Shown: one piece after another, positions 20,035-28,867 of the stretch
Position numbering within the stretch: position 1 is the stretch's first letter
Layout of the letters: every line of letters begins with the position of its first letter
From: Pedobacter frigiditerrae
Lineage (GTDB): Bacteria; Bacteroidota; Bacteroidia; Sphingobacteriales; Sphingobacteriaceae
DNA length: 64,000 nt
Direction of reading: 5' to 3'
Assembly (NCBI RefSeq): GCF_004331645.1
Contig: NZ_SJSK01000003.1
Coordinates: 310,301 to 374,300, forward strand
Notes under the pieces: model-generated
What the model was told of the DNA's origin: nothing
The model's database searches: none
What the model saw: the letters and a program-made list of their open reading frames with translations, nothing else
Made by a program: the position numbers and the translations under genes

Positions 20035-20522
20035 CGTCATTCCCTTGCATCCAGATAGCTATTGGGAGGGAACCTTAAAGCATTATGCATAGCTATCTGG
20101 CCTTCTTATCGCATTACGATTGCCAGTCGAGCTGGCAATGACGGACGTGGTTTGCTAGGCAGCTTGCAACCCCTCAAAGTCCCACAGTTGGATGGTAGTG
20201 TATGCTGTTTATGATGTAGAATATGCATCATTCTCATGCAAACGAGAATCTTAATGCGTTAAGCATGCTTGTATAACCGACCCACCGCATTACGATTGCC
20301 AGTCGAGCTGGCAATGACGTACGTGGTTTGCTAGGCAGCTTGCAACCCCTCAAAATCTTACAATCCTTCCCTAAGCACGAGGACTGGCCTTATTCCGATA
20401 GCTATCGGGAGGGAACCTTAAAGCGTTATGCATAGCTATCTGGCCTTCTTATCGCATTAGGATTGCCAGATGCCTGTCCCGTCCCGAAAGCTATCGGGAT
20501 CTTCGGGAAGCTGGCAATGACG
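20035..20522. repeat. Cluster of dispersed palindromic repeats
   Basis: The gap 19936-20673 has no gene after the terminator. It holds three elements: 20035-20143 (CGTCATT at one end, AATGACG at the other), 20225-20319, and 20393-20522. Segments 20111-20178 and 20287-20354 are a direct duplication of 68 bases with about one mismatch. Bases 20339-20414 also match, inverted, the region 41850-41928. The palindrome GATAGCTATC appears several times. Confidence 0.8.
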
Positions 20523-20673
20523 CCCTAAACGAACTGTTAAAGTCCCTTACCTCTTTAGCATTTCTTTTGTTTCTTATGTGGTTCAAAATCTTAGATTTTC
20601 TAAGCTGTCTTAGATGGTAAAAGGTTTTTAAACATCAATATCTCTCCATTTTCTCTTATCTTTAACCCACTCT

Positions 20674-23595
20674 ATGACCGATAAAGAAGATTCAAATAAG
20701 CTTGACTATGGAAAACTGGCGCCAATATTAAAGGCCGACAAAACTTCGCAGTTAAACCTATCAGCTCATCTTCCCAAGAAAATGGTCGTTATTTTCAGTC
20801 GCCATAAGTACTATAGGCATTTGGTGGTAGAACTGGCGAATGTAGAAGTAAGCAAAAATGGTAAACTCAAAAATCCCATTCAAGTTCTCGATCCACTAGA
20901 CCTGGTTTGGAAAACAGAAAAACAAACTGAACTTAAGTTTTATACGGGTATTTCTCGTTTCAAGAACAATTACAACGAAAGTAGAAACGGCTCTGATTTA
21001 GAAGCGCTAAAAGCAATTGCTACAAACCCACTTCATTTAGAGTTTTACCTGCATGATGAAAAGATAAATTCCATCGTAAATGCCAGTTCGGTAATAAAAA
21101 TCAAACTCTCTATCCTCAAAGTAAATTTGGAGCTGAGTGTAGATGAAAGAGGTGATAGCTTTGCGATTTCTGGTTTATTACACCTTAACGGTAAAACCTA
21201 CGATTTAGAAGATATCAAACTTCGTTTCCATTATTTTGTGGAGATTAAGGATCAACTGCATTTGATAGCTAATCCTTATGTGCTCAGTGTGATCGACTTC
21301 TTTAAGCAACATCAAAATAACTTGGTGATTGAGCGTGCTGAATATGAGGTATTCCAAGAGGATATTTTATCGAAGATAGAAGAGAAAATCAAAATCAACT
21401 ATGCCTACCTCAAACCTGCTACCAAAAAACAAATAGAAGAGCAAGGTTTTGATTTAGAGAATGAGCAAATCATTTATTTAACAGAGTCTGAAGATTTTGT
21501 ATTGCTTACACCGGTCATGCGTTATGGCGGACTAGAAATTCCTGTCATCTCTCAAAAACAAATTCAGGCAAAAGATAAAAGAGGAAAGATTTTTACCCTT
21601 GATCGGGATGATGAAAAGGAGCTGCAGTTCATTACCAACATCGCTAAAATGCATCCTTATTTCATGGAGCAAGCAAAAGAGTTTGGCGATCAACGCCACG
21701 CCGATTGTTTTTGGATGCATCGCAAACATTTCTTAGAACCAGGCTGGTTTCTAGAGGCTTTCGAATCTTGGCGAAGTAAAGGGATTGCCATTCTAGGTTT
21801 CAATGAGTTAAAGGATAATAAAATCAGTCAATATAAAGCCGAAATAGCCATTAACGTAATAAGTGGGATAGATTGGTTTGAAACAGCCATTAGGGTTAAA
21901 TTCAACAAACAAACCGTTTCCCTTAAACACTTGCACAAATCCATTAGAAACAAAAATAAGTTTGTGCAATTAGACGATGGAACCATGGGCATCTTGCCCG
22001 ATGAATGGTTGCAAAAGTTTGAAGGTTATTTTGGCGCAGCAGAAGTTGTAAGGGAGAGCTTACATACACCCAACATCAATTATGCAACGGTTGAAGAATT
22101 GTACGAAGATGAATTGTTAGATATCGAAACCAAGCAACGACTGGAATTGTATCGCGCTAAACTTTCGGCATTCGAGAATATAGAAGAGATCCAAGTACCT
22201 GCTGCGTTAAACGCAACCTTACGTGGTTACCAAAAAGAAGGCTTAAACTGGCTCAACTTCTTAGACGGTTTCAACTTTGGAGGTTGTTTAGCAGATGACA
22301 TGGGCTTGGGCAAAACGGTTCAAGTACTGGCATTCATCCTTTCTCAAAAGGAAAAAATGGGACACAATACCAATTTGGTGGTGGTGCCAGCTTCTTTGGT
22401 GTTTAACTGGCAACAAGAGATTAAGAAGTTTGCCCCAACGTTAAAGGTGCTAACTATTTATGGTGCCGACCGAGCAAGGATTGTAGCCGATTTTGATCAA
22501 TATGAAGTGATCCTAACTTCTTACGGAACATTATTGGCTGATGTAAGGTTCTTAAAAGATTACCGTTTCAACTATATCTTTTTAGATGAATCGCAAACCA
22601 TTAAAAACCCCGATTCACAACGTTACAAGGCAGTGCGATTATTACAATCGAGAAATAAGGTAGTGATGACCGGAACGCCAATAGAGAACAATACTTTCGA
22701 TTTATACGGACAGTTATCTTTCGCCTGTCCAGGTTTATTAGGCAGTAGAGAACATTTTAGGCAGATTTATTCTGTTCCCATAGATCAGTTTAAAGATGCC
22801 AAACGTGCTGCCGAACTACAAAAACGCATTAATCCTTTTTTATTAAGGCGCACCAAAGAACAGGTAGCACAAGAATTGCCAGATAAAACCGAAATGGTCA
22901 TCTATTGCGAAATGGGTACGCAACAGCGTGAAATTTACGAAAGTTGTCGCACAGAGATCAGGGATTATTTAATGGGCACAGCCGAAGACGAACTTAAACG
23001 AAGTAGCATGCACGTACTGCAAGGCATTACCAAATTGAGGCAAATCTGTAATTCCCCAGCCATTTTAAGTAAGGAGAAGTATTATGGTGATGCTTCGGCC
23101 AAAATGGATGTGCTGTTAGAACAAATTGAAACTAAATCACCACATCATAAAATATTGGTCTTTTCTCAGTTTGTAAGCATGCTAGAATTGGTAAAGGCAG
23201 CACTAGAACAACGTCAAATTCAATTTGCTTATTTAACCGGACAAACGAAAAATAGAGAGAGCGTTGTAGATTCTTTTCAAAATGACTCAGAAGTTAGGGT
23301 GTTTTTAATTAGCTTAAAAGCGGGTGGGGTAGGCCTAAACCTAACCAAAGCCGATTATGTTTACCTCATCGATCCTTGGTGGAATCCTGCAGTTGAAAAC
23401 CAAGCCATAGACAGAGCTTACAGAATTGGGCAACATCAAAATGTAATGGCAGTGCGATTAATTTGTCCAGATACCATCGAAGAAAAGATCATGCTGATGC
23501 AAGAAACCAAAAAAGACTTAGCCAGTGATTTAATTAAAACCGAAGAATCTATCTTCAAATCGTTAACCAAGAAGGATTTGTTGGAGTTGATATAA
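20674..23595 (+). CDS. SNF2-family DNA-dependent ATPase (DEAD/DEAH helicase-like)
   Basis: ATP-driven DNA translocase; bacterial members are linked to RNA polymerase recycling or chromatin-like remodelling, but the exact role is unknown. The 973-residue protein has an uncharacterised N-terminal half and then a complete SNF2 motor. Motif I is DDMGLGKT (Lys547), motif II is LDESQ (638-641 DESQ, where many homologues have DEAQ or DEAH), motif III is MTGTPIENN, and the helicase-C part has GGVGLNLT and DRAYRIGQ. Start ATG 20674 follows an AT-rich leader. It stands alone between repeat clusters. Confidence 0.93.
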   Translation: MTDKEDSNKLDYGKLAPILKADKTSQLNLSAHLPKKMVVIFSRHKYYRHLVVELANVEVSKNGKLKNPIQVLDPLDLVWKTEKQTELKFYTGISRFKNNYNESRNGSDLEALKAIATNPLHLEFYLHDEKINSIVNASSVIKIKLSILKVNLELSVDERGDSFAISGLLHLNGKTYDLEDIKLRFHYFVEIKDQLHLIANPYVLSVIDFFKQHQNNLVIERAEYEVFQEDILSKIEEKIKINYAYLKPATKKQIEEQGFDLENEQIIYLTESEDFVLLTPVMRYGGLEIPVISQKQIQAKDKRGKIFTLDRDDEKELQFITNIAKMHPYFMEQAKEFGDQRHADCFWMHRKHFLEPGWFLEAFESWRSKGIAILGFNELKDNKISQYKAEIAINVISGIDWFETAIRVKFNKQTVSLKHLHKSIRNKNKFVQLDDGTMGILPDEWLQKFEGYFGAAEVVRESLHTPNINYATVEELYEDELLDIETKQRLELYRAKLSAFENIEEIQVPAALNATLRGYQKEGLNWLNFLDGFNFGGCLADDMGLGKTVQVLAFILSQKEKMGHNTNLVVVPASLVFNWQQEIKKFAPTLKVLTIYGADRARIVADFDQYEVILTSYGTLLADVRFLKDYRFNYIFLDESQTIKNPDSQRYKAVRLLQSRNKVVMTGTPIENNTFDLYGQLSFACPGLLGSREHFRQIYSVPIDQFKDAKRAAELQKRINPFLLRRTKEQVAQELPDKTEMVIYCEMGTQQREIYESCRTEIRDYLMGTAEDELKRSSMHVLQGITKLRQICNSPAILSKEKYYGDASAKMDVLLEQIETKSPHHKILVFSQFVSMLELVKAALEQRQIQFAYLTGQTKNRESVVDSFQNDSEVRVFLISLKAGGVGLNLTKADYVYLIDPWWNPAVENQAIDRAYRIGQHQNVMAVRLICPDTIEEKIMLMQETKKDLASDLIKTEESIFKSLTKKDLLELI

Positions 23596-23602
23596 GGAAA
23601 TC

Positions 23603-23715
23603 CGTCACCTCGACAGGGCGCTTGTCTGTCCGGCAGACAGCTAGCGACGAGAGATCTCTTACTAAATAAACAGATAGTAAATAACTTATAGATTTCTCCT
23701 AAAGTCGAAATGACG
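23603..23715. repeat. Dispersed palindromic repeat, TTCGAC subtype
   Basis: Begins CGTCACCTCGAC and ends GTCGAAATGACG, 113 bases, between the SNF2 gene and a terminator. Relatives lie at 50279-50394, 58718-58784 and 63313-63359. The inner part contains TGTCTGTCCGGCAGACAG, a further inverted repeat. Confidence 0.75.
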
Positions 23716-23727
23716 TAAATTAAAAAA

Positions 23728-23757
23728 AGAGATACCCAACTGGTATCTCTTTTTTTA
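23728..23757. terminator. Bidirectional-looking terminator
   Basis: AGAGATACC (23728-23736) pairs with GGTATCTCT (23742-23750) over a 5-base loop, with an A-tract on the left and a T-tract on the right. Confidence 0.8.
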
Positions 23758-23853
23758 TGAGTACCTAATTGCTTAATTACCTGTAACAAAAATAAATTCT
23801 CATGCTCCAAACATTTTAATAACATAAATGTTAAACCTAAAAAAACAGAAACC

Positions 23854-24048
23854 ATGGGATTACTAAGAACAGCAATAATTGGAGCGGCCATCTATGGCGC
23901 CTATAAATACATCACTAAACCTGATGAAATAACTGGAAAATCAATTGTAGATGATTTGAAAGAAAAAGCACCAGAATGGATGGACAAAGCAAAAGCCTAT
24001 AAAGACGATCTAGAAGCTAAGTACATGAATGATGATTTAGCGAGATAA
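23854..24048 (+). CDS. Small YtxH-like membrane protein, 64 residues
   Basis: Function unknown. One hydrophobic N-terminal helix (LLRTAIIGAAIYGAYKYI) is followed by a charged, helical tail rich in Lys, Asp and Glu. This recalls YtxH-type stress-associated small proteins, although the similarity is only in layout. It has its own terminator at 24068-24094. A degraded copy of its last codons, stop and terminator lies at 28886-28938, so the gene was once duplicated in this region. Confidence 0.7.
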   Translation: MGLLRTAIIGAAIYGAYKYITKPDEITGKSIVDDLKEKAPEWMDKAKAYKDDLEAKYMNDDLAR

Positions 24049-24067
24049 GCTAGCTTAAAAAGATAAA

Positions 24068-24094
24068 AGAGGTTGTGAAAGCAACCTCTTTTTT
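24068..24094 (+). terminator. Terminator of the 64-residue protein gene
   Basis: AGAGGTTG (24068-24075) pairs with CAACCTCT (24082-24089) over loop TGAAAG, then a run of T. A collapsed version with the loop deleted is at 28912-28938. Confidence 0.85.
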
Positions 24095-24168
24095 TGTGCC
24101 ATAAAACAAACATATATAGGAACAGGGAAATGAAATGCTTCAAAAGCAGGATTTTCTTTGAAAATATA

Positions 24169-24206
24169 CGTCATTGCCAGCTTGACTGGCAATCTTAAAG
24201 CGATAG
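24169..24206. repeat. Half copy of the dispersed palindromic repeat
   Basis: Starts CGTCATTGCCAGCTTGACTG and continues to TCTTAAAGCGATAG. It is the inverted arm of the element seen at 2776 and 27500. It lies between the 64-residue protein gene and the end of the response regulator gene. Confidence 0.7.
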
Positions 24207-24270
24207 AAGGCTGAATAGATAGGGTTAAAGCGCAAATTGAACCAATTTTCACCAACCGAAACAACATAAA

Positions 24271-25023
24271 TTACAATTTCAGCAAAGACTTAACCTCGCT
24301 TTTTCGTTGTTTAGCAATGGGTATCTTTTGTGCAGTATGATCCAAAATCAAATAACCAGCATCTTCATTTAAAATACTGGTAACATGTGTTTTATTTACC
24401 AAATGAGATTGGTGGCAACGCACAAAACCATACGGACTTAATAATTCATCATATTCATAAAGCGGCTTGGAAATGAGGTGTGATGAGCCATTAATCAAAA
24501 AAAATGTGGTGTAATTATTAGAAGACTCGCACCTAACTATATCTTTAACGGGAACTAAATAGGTTTCTTTTTGTGTAGGCAAAGCTATTTTTTGACTATC
24601 ATTATTTTGCTTTTTATCTAATAGTTGGAGGAGATTATCTAGTCGAGCATTTTGCTTTTTAGCTTGAACTGATTGTTCAATTCTCTCTACAGTTCTTGTG
24701 AGTTCTGTAATGTTAATGGGTTTCAGTAAATAATCTAATGCCGAAAATTTAATGGCCATGATTCCATAACTGTCGTATGCCGTTACAAAAACCACGTCAA
24801 AATCTGGTTCATTTATAGATTTTAATAAATCGAAACCATTTTTACCTGGTATCTCGATATCTAAAAACACCACATCAGGCTTTAATTCGATAATTTGAAT
24901 TTTAGCCTCATCAGCATTGGTGGCTGTAGCTAATACATTAATTGATGTGCAATGCCTATTAAGCAAGGCCTTTAGGTTGCTGTTATTGATCAGCTCATCA
25001 TCTACAAGTATAGCCGTAATCAT
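24271..25023 (-). CDS. LytTR-family response regulator
   Basis: Transcription regulator phosphorylated by the adjacent sensor kinase. The 250-residue protein has a receiver domain with the acidic pocket DDE (8-10) and phospho-acceptor Asp55 (VVFLDIEIPG). The conserved Lys lies in YLLKPI, and a C-terminal LytTR DNA-binding domain covers about 145-250 (RCHQSHLVNK, with IPIAKQRK near the end). Its ATG overlaps the kinase stop codon by 4 bases, so the two are translationally coupled. The target genes are not evident. Confidence 0.93.
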   Translation of the reverse strand: MITAILVDDELINNSNLKALLNRHCTSINVLATATNADEAKIQIIELKPDVVFLDIEIPGKNGFDLLKSINEPDFDVVFVTAYDSYGIMAIKFSALDYLLKPINITELTRTVERIEQSVQAKKQNARLDNLLQLLDKKQNNDSQKIALPTQKETYLVPVKDIVRCESSNNYTTFFLINGSSHLISKPLYEYDELLSPYGFVRCHQSHLVNKTHVTSILNEDAGYLILDHTAQKIPIAKQRKSEVKSLLKL

Positions 25024-26441
25024 ATCCAGTTTTTAAATGTTAAAATGGCTTCTGTACCGGCTACCTTATTAAAAGTTAACACAATAGATCGTTCTTTTTC
25101 CATTTTATTAATGGTTTGTATTCGCTCTGCGGTTAAAGAAAGACCATAACCATCATTCTGTTTATCATCCACCCATGTGCCATTATCTTTTATCACAATT
25201 ACAAAAGTATCTTCTTTAGTGCCTTCCTTGCATATAATCAACAATCTGCCTTGATCTCCCAAATTGCCAATTCCGTGTTTAATGGCATTCTCAATCAATG
25301 GTTGCAACAACAAAGTTGGTATTTCTATCAGCGAAAGGTTTAACTCATCAGCAATTTCTATGGCCCAAGAAAAATTAAACCTAAAGGCTTCTAGTTTGAT
25401 GTATAAGCGCATCATCTCTAAGTCCTTATCCAACGTGGTATAAACTTGTTGGCTGGTAGCCAGTGTTTGCCTCAATAAAGAACTAAATTCTTCCAGGTAC
25501 TGGTTAGCTTCATCTATGCGATCGGTATTCATTAAGCCCTGTATAGAACTCAAGGCATTAAAGGTAAAATGCGGATTAAGTAAGGATTGTAAGCGAATAG
25601 CTGCCTGTTCTAACTTGCGCTGTTCTTTCCTGGAAGTATTAATTTTCCTAACGAATGAAATAATCGAAAAAGCAAATATAGCAAACATGAGCAAAGCAAG
25701 GGTGTTCCTAGACTGATACCAATAGGGCTCTGCATAGATGGACATTACAGCCGTACTTTCGCGCTGGTCAACGTAATTCAAACGAAGTTCGTAATAGGTA
25801 TTGGATTCGAAATCTAAATCTTTTATGGCGTATTTGTCTGTTCCTTGTTGCGTTCTTCCAGTTTTTAAGTCGCGTAAAGTATATTCTATATCCATCGCTT
25901 CATAATCCAAACGTTGCTTAAATGTTAATGTTACTTTTTTACCGGGCGGCGATCTAAAAACGCCTGCTTTTCCCTCTTCTTTTGAAGTGTAGAGATGATG
26001 ATCATTTTCGTCGTAAAACGAAATGATTGGAAACAACTTGGGCCTTTGCAGGATATACCTTTTGATTAAATTTTTTGACCTGATGTCATGTAAATCGATA
26101 TAAAAATCATTGCCAGGGGTTAAATAAATGGCAGCATCAAATGGATTCTCAATTTTTTTTTCAACCGATCCATTCTTGAAGTATGCACGCACAAATATCC
26201 CTTCTGCTATTTTAAGGGCTTCATTAACTTCAATTTCTATGTAGCCGCCTGTTGCTAAAACCTTTACCGTTTTACCCTGATGAATAACTTTAATCTGGTT
26301 ACCTTCTATGCCAGCAGGATTAAACCTAAGATAATCATTAGCTTGCTGAGCCCGACTATTAGTCCCTGCCACCAAGAGCAATAAAATTACGGTTACAAAC
26401 CGACCGACTTTTGCTGAAAAAAGTGTTGAATATGAAATCAT
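25020..26441 (-). CDS. LytS/YehU-type sensor histidine kinase with periplasmic domain
   Basis: Membrane sensor for the coupled LytTR regulator. The 473-residue protein begins with a signal-like segment ending SRAQQ, followed by an extracellular region of about 200 residues with beta-sandwich character. A membrane helix near 235-258 (LALLMFAIFAFSIISFV) comes next, then the His_kinase domain with LLNPHFTFNALSS (His291), and a HATPase domain with QPLIENAIKHGIG. The layout matches the kinases encoded with LytTR partners in Bacteroidota. The N-terminal ligand is unknown. Confidence 0.92.
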   Translation of the reverse strand: MISYSTLFSAKVGRFVTVILLLLVAGTNSRAQQANDYLRFNPAGIEGNQIKVIHQGKTVKVLATGGYIEIEVNEALKIAEGIFVRAYFKNGSVEKKIENPFDAAIYLTPGNDFYIDLHDIRSKNLIKRYILQRPKLFPIISFYDENDHHLYTSKEEGKAGVFRSPPGKKVTLTFKQRLDYEAMDIEYTLRDLKTGRTQQGTDKYAIKDLDFESNTYYELRLNYVDQRESTAVMSIYAEPYWYQSRNTLALLMFAIFAFSIISFVRKINTSRKEQRKLEQAAIRLQSLLNPHFTFNALSSIQGLMNTDRIDEANQYLEEFSSLLRQTLATSQQVYTTLDKDLEMMRLYIKLEAFRFNFSWAIEIADELNLSLIEIPTLLLQPLIENAIKHGIGNLGDQGRLLIICKEGTKEDTFVIVIKDNGTWVDDKQNDGYGLSLTAERIQTINKMEKERSIVLTFNKVAGTEAILTFKNWI

Positions 26442-26670
26442 AATAGTAGCTAATATATAGATTATGGGGTAATTATTGTTTTAACAATGGCAATCGTAGC
26501 ATATAGCCATTGAATTTCTAAAGCTTTATTGAAACCAAAATTACAACGCCATCAACACAAAAAATAACAACACTGTGAGGATAGGAGCTATGGATGTGAA
26601 TTTGGATGTGTTAAGTTTTGAATAAACTAATAGCCTTTCCAATTGTTAACCATAATCTTAATGGATGATT

Positions 26671-27321
26671 ATGAAAAATATAAGCTGTTTATTGATCTGC
26701 CTTTTGTTGCTTGCCTGTGGACAAGGCGAAAGAACTGAAACAAAAACTGAAAAAGACACTACGAAGCAAGCTGCTGCAGCTGAAAATAGCCAAGAACCAG
26801 AAACTACAAACCCAAATTCTGTAGCCGCCATCAAACAAGCTTATGCTACTTCCGTAAACCTAATTCAATCAGGTCAACTTGATTCGGTATCCTATAATTA
26901 CAATTGCCAACAGGAGCGAAGCGGTAAGATTGTCTATTTCTCGAAAAACGGTAAATTAATGATGATAAAACACAGCTACAATGAGTACAGCCATTTTGAG
27001 GCCACAGACCAGTATTTTGTAAATGACAATCAGCTGTATTTTGCACATTTGAATAGCTTAGTATGGAGTTTTGTTGCTGGAGAAGGGGATGGAGCTACCA
27101 AAGATGACATTACAGAATCACGGTTGTATGTGGTAGATAACCACGCTATACTTTGTTTAGAGAAGAAATTCACAATCAGAAAAAACGCCAAGGATAACCC
27201 TAAAGCGGAGAATGTGCCCAACAAGGTTGTAAACTGTAAACCGGTAAATGGATTATTGAAAGATTTTGATGCTTTGGTGTCTTTTAAGGATAAGGGAAAT
27301 AAAGATTGTTTGGGGAAGTAG
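26671..27321 (+). CDS. Putative lipoprotein of unknown function
   Basis: I do not recognise this protein. The ATG at 26671 (216 residues) gives a clean lipoprotein signal CLLICLLLLAC with Cys16; an in-frame ATG at 26665 adds two residues and cannot be excluded. After the lipid anchor there is a low-complexity linker rich in Thr, Glu and Lys, then a compact domain with SGKIVYFSKNGKLMMIKHSYNEY and two cysteines late in the chain. It is divergent from the LytS gene and may share its regulatory region. A tandem repeat array follows 16 bases after its stop. Confidence 0.7.
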   Translation: MKNISCLLICLLLLACGQGERTETKTEKDTTKQAAAAENSQEPETTNPNSVAAIKQAYATSVNLIQSGQLDSVSYNYNCQQERSGKIVYFSKNGKLMMIKHSYNEYSHFEATDQYFVNDNQLYFAHLNSLVWSFVAGEGDGATKDDITESRLYVVDNHAILCLEKKFTIRKNAKDNPKAENVPNKVVNCKPVNGLLKDFDALVSFKDKGNKDCLGK

Positions 27322-27337
27322 ATGATTTGAAATCGGC

Positions 27338-27808
27338 CGTCATTCCCAGGCAGGTGGGAATCCTAAGGCGTTATGTATGCCTACTCTGCCTGCTAAAGCA
27401 TTAGGATGCCCAGTCAAGCTGAGCATGACGAATCTTTTCTCGTTACGTCATTCCCACGCAGGTGGGAATCTTAAGGCATTATGAATGCTTACTCTGCCTG
27501 CTATAGCATTAAGATTGCCAGTCAAGCTGGCAATGACGAATCATTTCTGGTTACGTCATTCCCAGGCAGGTGGGAATCCTAAGGCGTTATGTATGCCTAC
27601 TCTGCCTGCTACAGCATTAGGATGCCCTCCCGATAGCTATCGGGACAAGCTGAGCATGACGAATCATTTCTCGTTACGTCATTCCCACGCAGGTGGGAAT
27701 CCTACGGCATTATGAATGCTTACTCTGCCTGCTACAGCATTAGGATGCCCTCCCGATAGCTATCGGGACAAGCTGAGCATGACGAATCATTTCTGGTTAC
27801 GTCATCCC
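27338..27808. repeat. Tandem array of palindromic repeats (4 full copies and a stub)
   Basis: Copies span 27338-27430, 27446-27538, 27554-27661 and 27677-27784, with a truncated fifth at 27800-27808. Each starts CGTCATTCCCA and ends ATGACG. They are separated by nearly constant 15-base linkers (AATCATTTCTGGTTA). The period is 108 bases for the first two and 123 for the next two, the difference being an inner palindrome CCCGATAGCTATCGGG. Short open frames across the array are by-products. The stub ends where the higher-GC segment of the DUF6266-like gene begins. Confidence 0.92.
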
Positions 27809-27835
27809 AACGAAAAACGCTCAACGCTCAACGTA

Positions 27836-28627
27836 CTAATACCCCTTTTCATCAAATTGATGCCATCCCTTGGTAAGCGCTGGGTCAGTAATTCCATCCG
27901 CTATGTGGGCATGCAATATGGCCGCCGGATTAAAGTCCTTGGTATTAATGGTGGTCTCACCGATAAAGGTCTCCTCCACATACTGAAGCGAGATGGCTGT
28001 AACGTACAAGCATCCCGGTATCATCTCAAACTCAAAGGTCTGGGAGGCCACAAGGCTGGGCTTATAGGTGTAGGGGATATCCATCACCTGTGGTTCGGCA
28101 AATTTTGTGCTTCCCCTTTTCAGGTCTATGCCAATGGTGGCAATCAATAGCTTGCAGGTTTTAAGTCGGTCAATTGGCCACTTAAGGTCGGTGGGTATCT
28201 TTATCTCGGGTACGGTAACCTTCAGGGTGTTGCCTTCAATAGTAACTTGGGGCTGCACATAAAAATGATTCTTGACCATAGAGCCAACATTGAACTCAAA
28301 ACCAGCAAGTGTACGGAAACTGTCGGCATTAAAATCAAATTGCTTTTCTGGATCCCTCGCAGCTGTTAAACAACGCAGTATTTCGGTATTGGACCTATAG
28401 ATCATTGTCCCGTCATAGAACTTTCCACAGATATAGCCAAGCCCCCGCCTGATTCCCCCGGCTAGCTTGCTCGATTTACCGAAGAGCGTTGCCGCTTTTT
28501 TTGTGCCCTCGGTACGGTGGCTCTTGATAACCTTTGGCAAGCCTGAAACAACTTGGGTGCCCCTGTACTCACGAAATACCAGGCTGCCAGCCTTGCCCTT
28601 TATAAATTTTCCCTTAATTGTTCCCAT
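27836..28627 (-). CDS. DUF6266-like protein of unknown function
   Basis: Function unknown. The 263-residue protein opens MGTIKGKFIKGKAGSLVFRE and continues with GLPKVIKSHRTEGTKKAATLFG. This resembles the N-terminus of the Bacteroidota DUF6266 family, which I recognise by pattern only. The C-terminal half is beta-rich with no catalytic motif visible, and there is no signal peptide or membrane helix. Base composition is clearly richer in G and C than the flanking genes, which suggests transfer. Its 5' region contains three clusters of 11-bp repeats (28650-28867) and its 3' end abuts a repeat array cut mid-copy. The gene with its repeats may form one mobile unit; that is inference. Confidence 0.75.
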   Translation of the reverse strand: MGTIKGKFIKGKAGSLVFREYRGTQVVSGLPKVIKSHRTEGTKKAATLFGKSSKLAGGIRRGLGYICGKFYDGTMIYRSNTEILRCLTAARDPEKQFDFNADSFRTLAGFEFNVGSMVKNHFYVQPQVTIEGNTLKVTVPEIKIPTDLKWPIDRLKTCKLLIATIGIDLKRGSTKFAEPQVMDIPYTYKPSLVASQTFEFEMIPGCLYVTAISLQYVEETFIGETTINTKDFNPAAILHAHIADGITDPALTKGWHQFDEKGY

Positions 28628-28649
28628 ATCCTTTGTCTTTTGTTCGTTA

Positions 28650-28707
28650 TCCAGTCGTGACGTCGTCGCTACTGCTTATGTACAGCATCGTACCAACGTC
28701 GTATCAG
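28650..28707 (-). repeat. 11-bp phased repeats, set 3 (next to the DUF6266-like gene)
   Basis: Read on the minus strand, consecutive 11-mers begin CTGATACGACG, TTGGTACGATG, CTGTACATAAG, CAGTAGCGACG and ACGTCACGACT. They resemble the CWGnTACGAnn consensus of set 1 but lie in the opposite orientation and are less regular. The exact 10-base inverted pair GTCGTATCAG (28698-28707) and CTGATACGAC (28846-28855) links the two sets. Confidence 0.6.
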
Positions 28708-28751
28708 AGTTGTAGTGTTACAATAGTAAATGTAATACATAAACATAAAAA

Positions 28752-28779
28752 GTCCAAGTTTTTATTGAAATACTTGGAC
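28752..28779. repeat. Central hairpin of the DUF6266 upstream region
   Basis: GTCCAAGT (28752-28759) is the perfect inverse of ACTTGGAC (28772-28779), with a 12-base AT-rich loop. The right arm is also the first unit of the TTGGAC repeat set, so hairpin and array overlap. Confidence 0.7.
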
Positions 28780-28817
28780 ACATATTGGACTTATATTGGA
28801 CTCATATTGGACTCATT
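28774..28817. repeat. 11-bp phased repeats, set 2 (TTGGAC type, four units)
   Basis: Four contiguous 11-mers: TTGGACACATA, TTGGACTTATA, TTGGACTCATA and TTGGACTCATT. The 11-base spacing puts each TTGGAC on about the same face of the helix. The units do not keep a reading frame, which argues against coding. Confidence 0.92.
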
Positions 28818-28823
28818 GCATTT

Positions 28824-28867
28824 CTGTTACGACGCAGATACGATTCTGATACGACCCAGAAGCGATG
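28824..28867. repeat. 11-bp phased repeats, set 1 (TACGA type, four units)
   Basis: Four contiguous 11-mers on the + strand: CTGTTACGACG, CAGATACGATT, CTGATACGACC and CAGAAGCGATG, consensus CWGnTACGAnn. They start 6 bases after set 2. The set ends a few bases before the broken copy of the small-gene 3' end. Confidence 0.9.

Noticed and set aside
27338-27808. CRISPR array
   Set aside because: The repeats are 93-108 bases, internally palindromic and the spacers are the same 15-base linker each time. There are no unique spacers and no cas genes.
27485-28150. Two open frames on the + strand across the repeat array and the DUF6266-like gene
   Set aside because: They translate the repeats or the antisense of the DUF6266-like gene, and their sequence is low complexity or has no protein character.
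28774-28867. CRISPR or TIGR-type guide array
   Set aside because: The 11-base units are contiguous with no variable spacer of useful length, and no associated nuclease or Nop-domain protein is encoded nearby.
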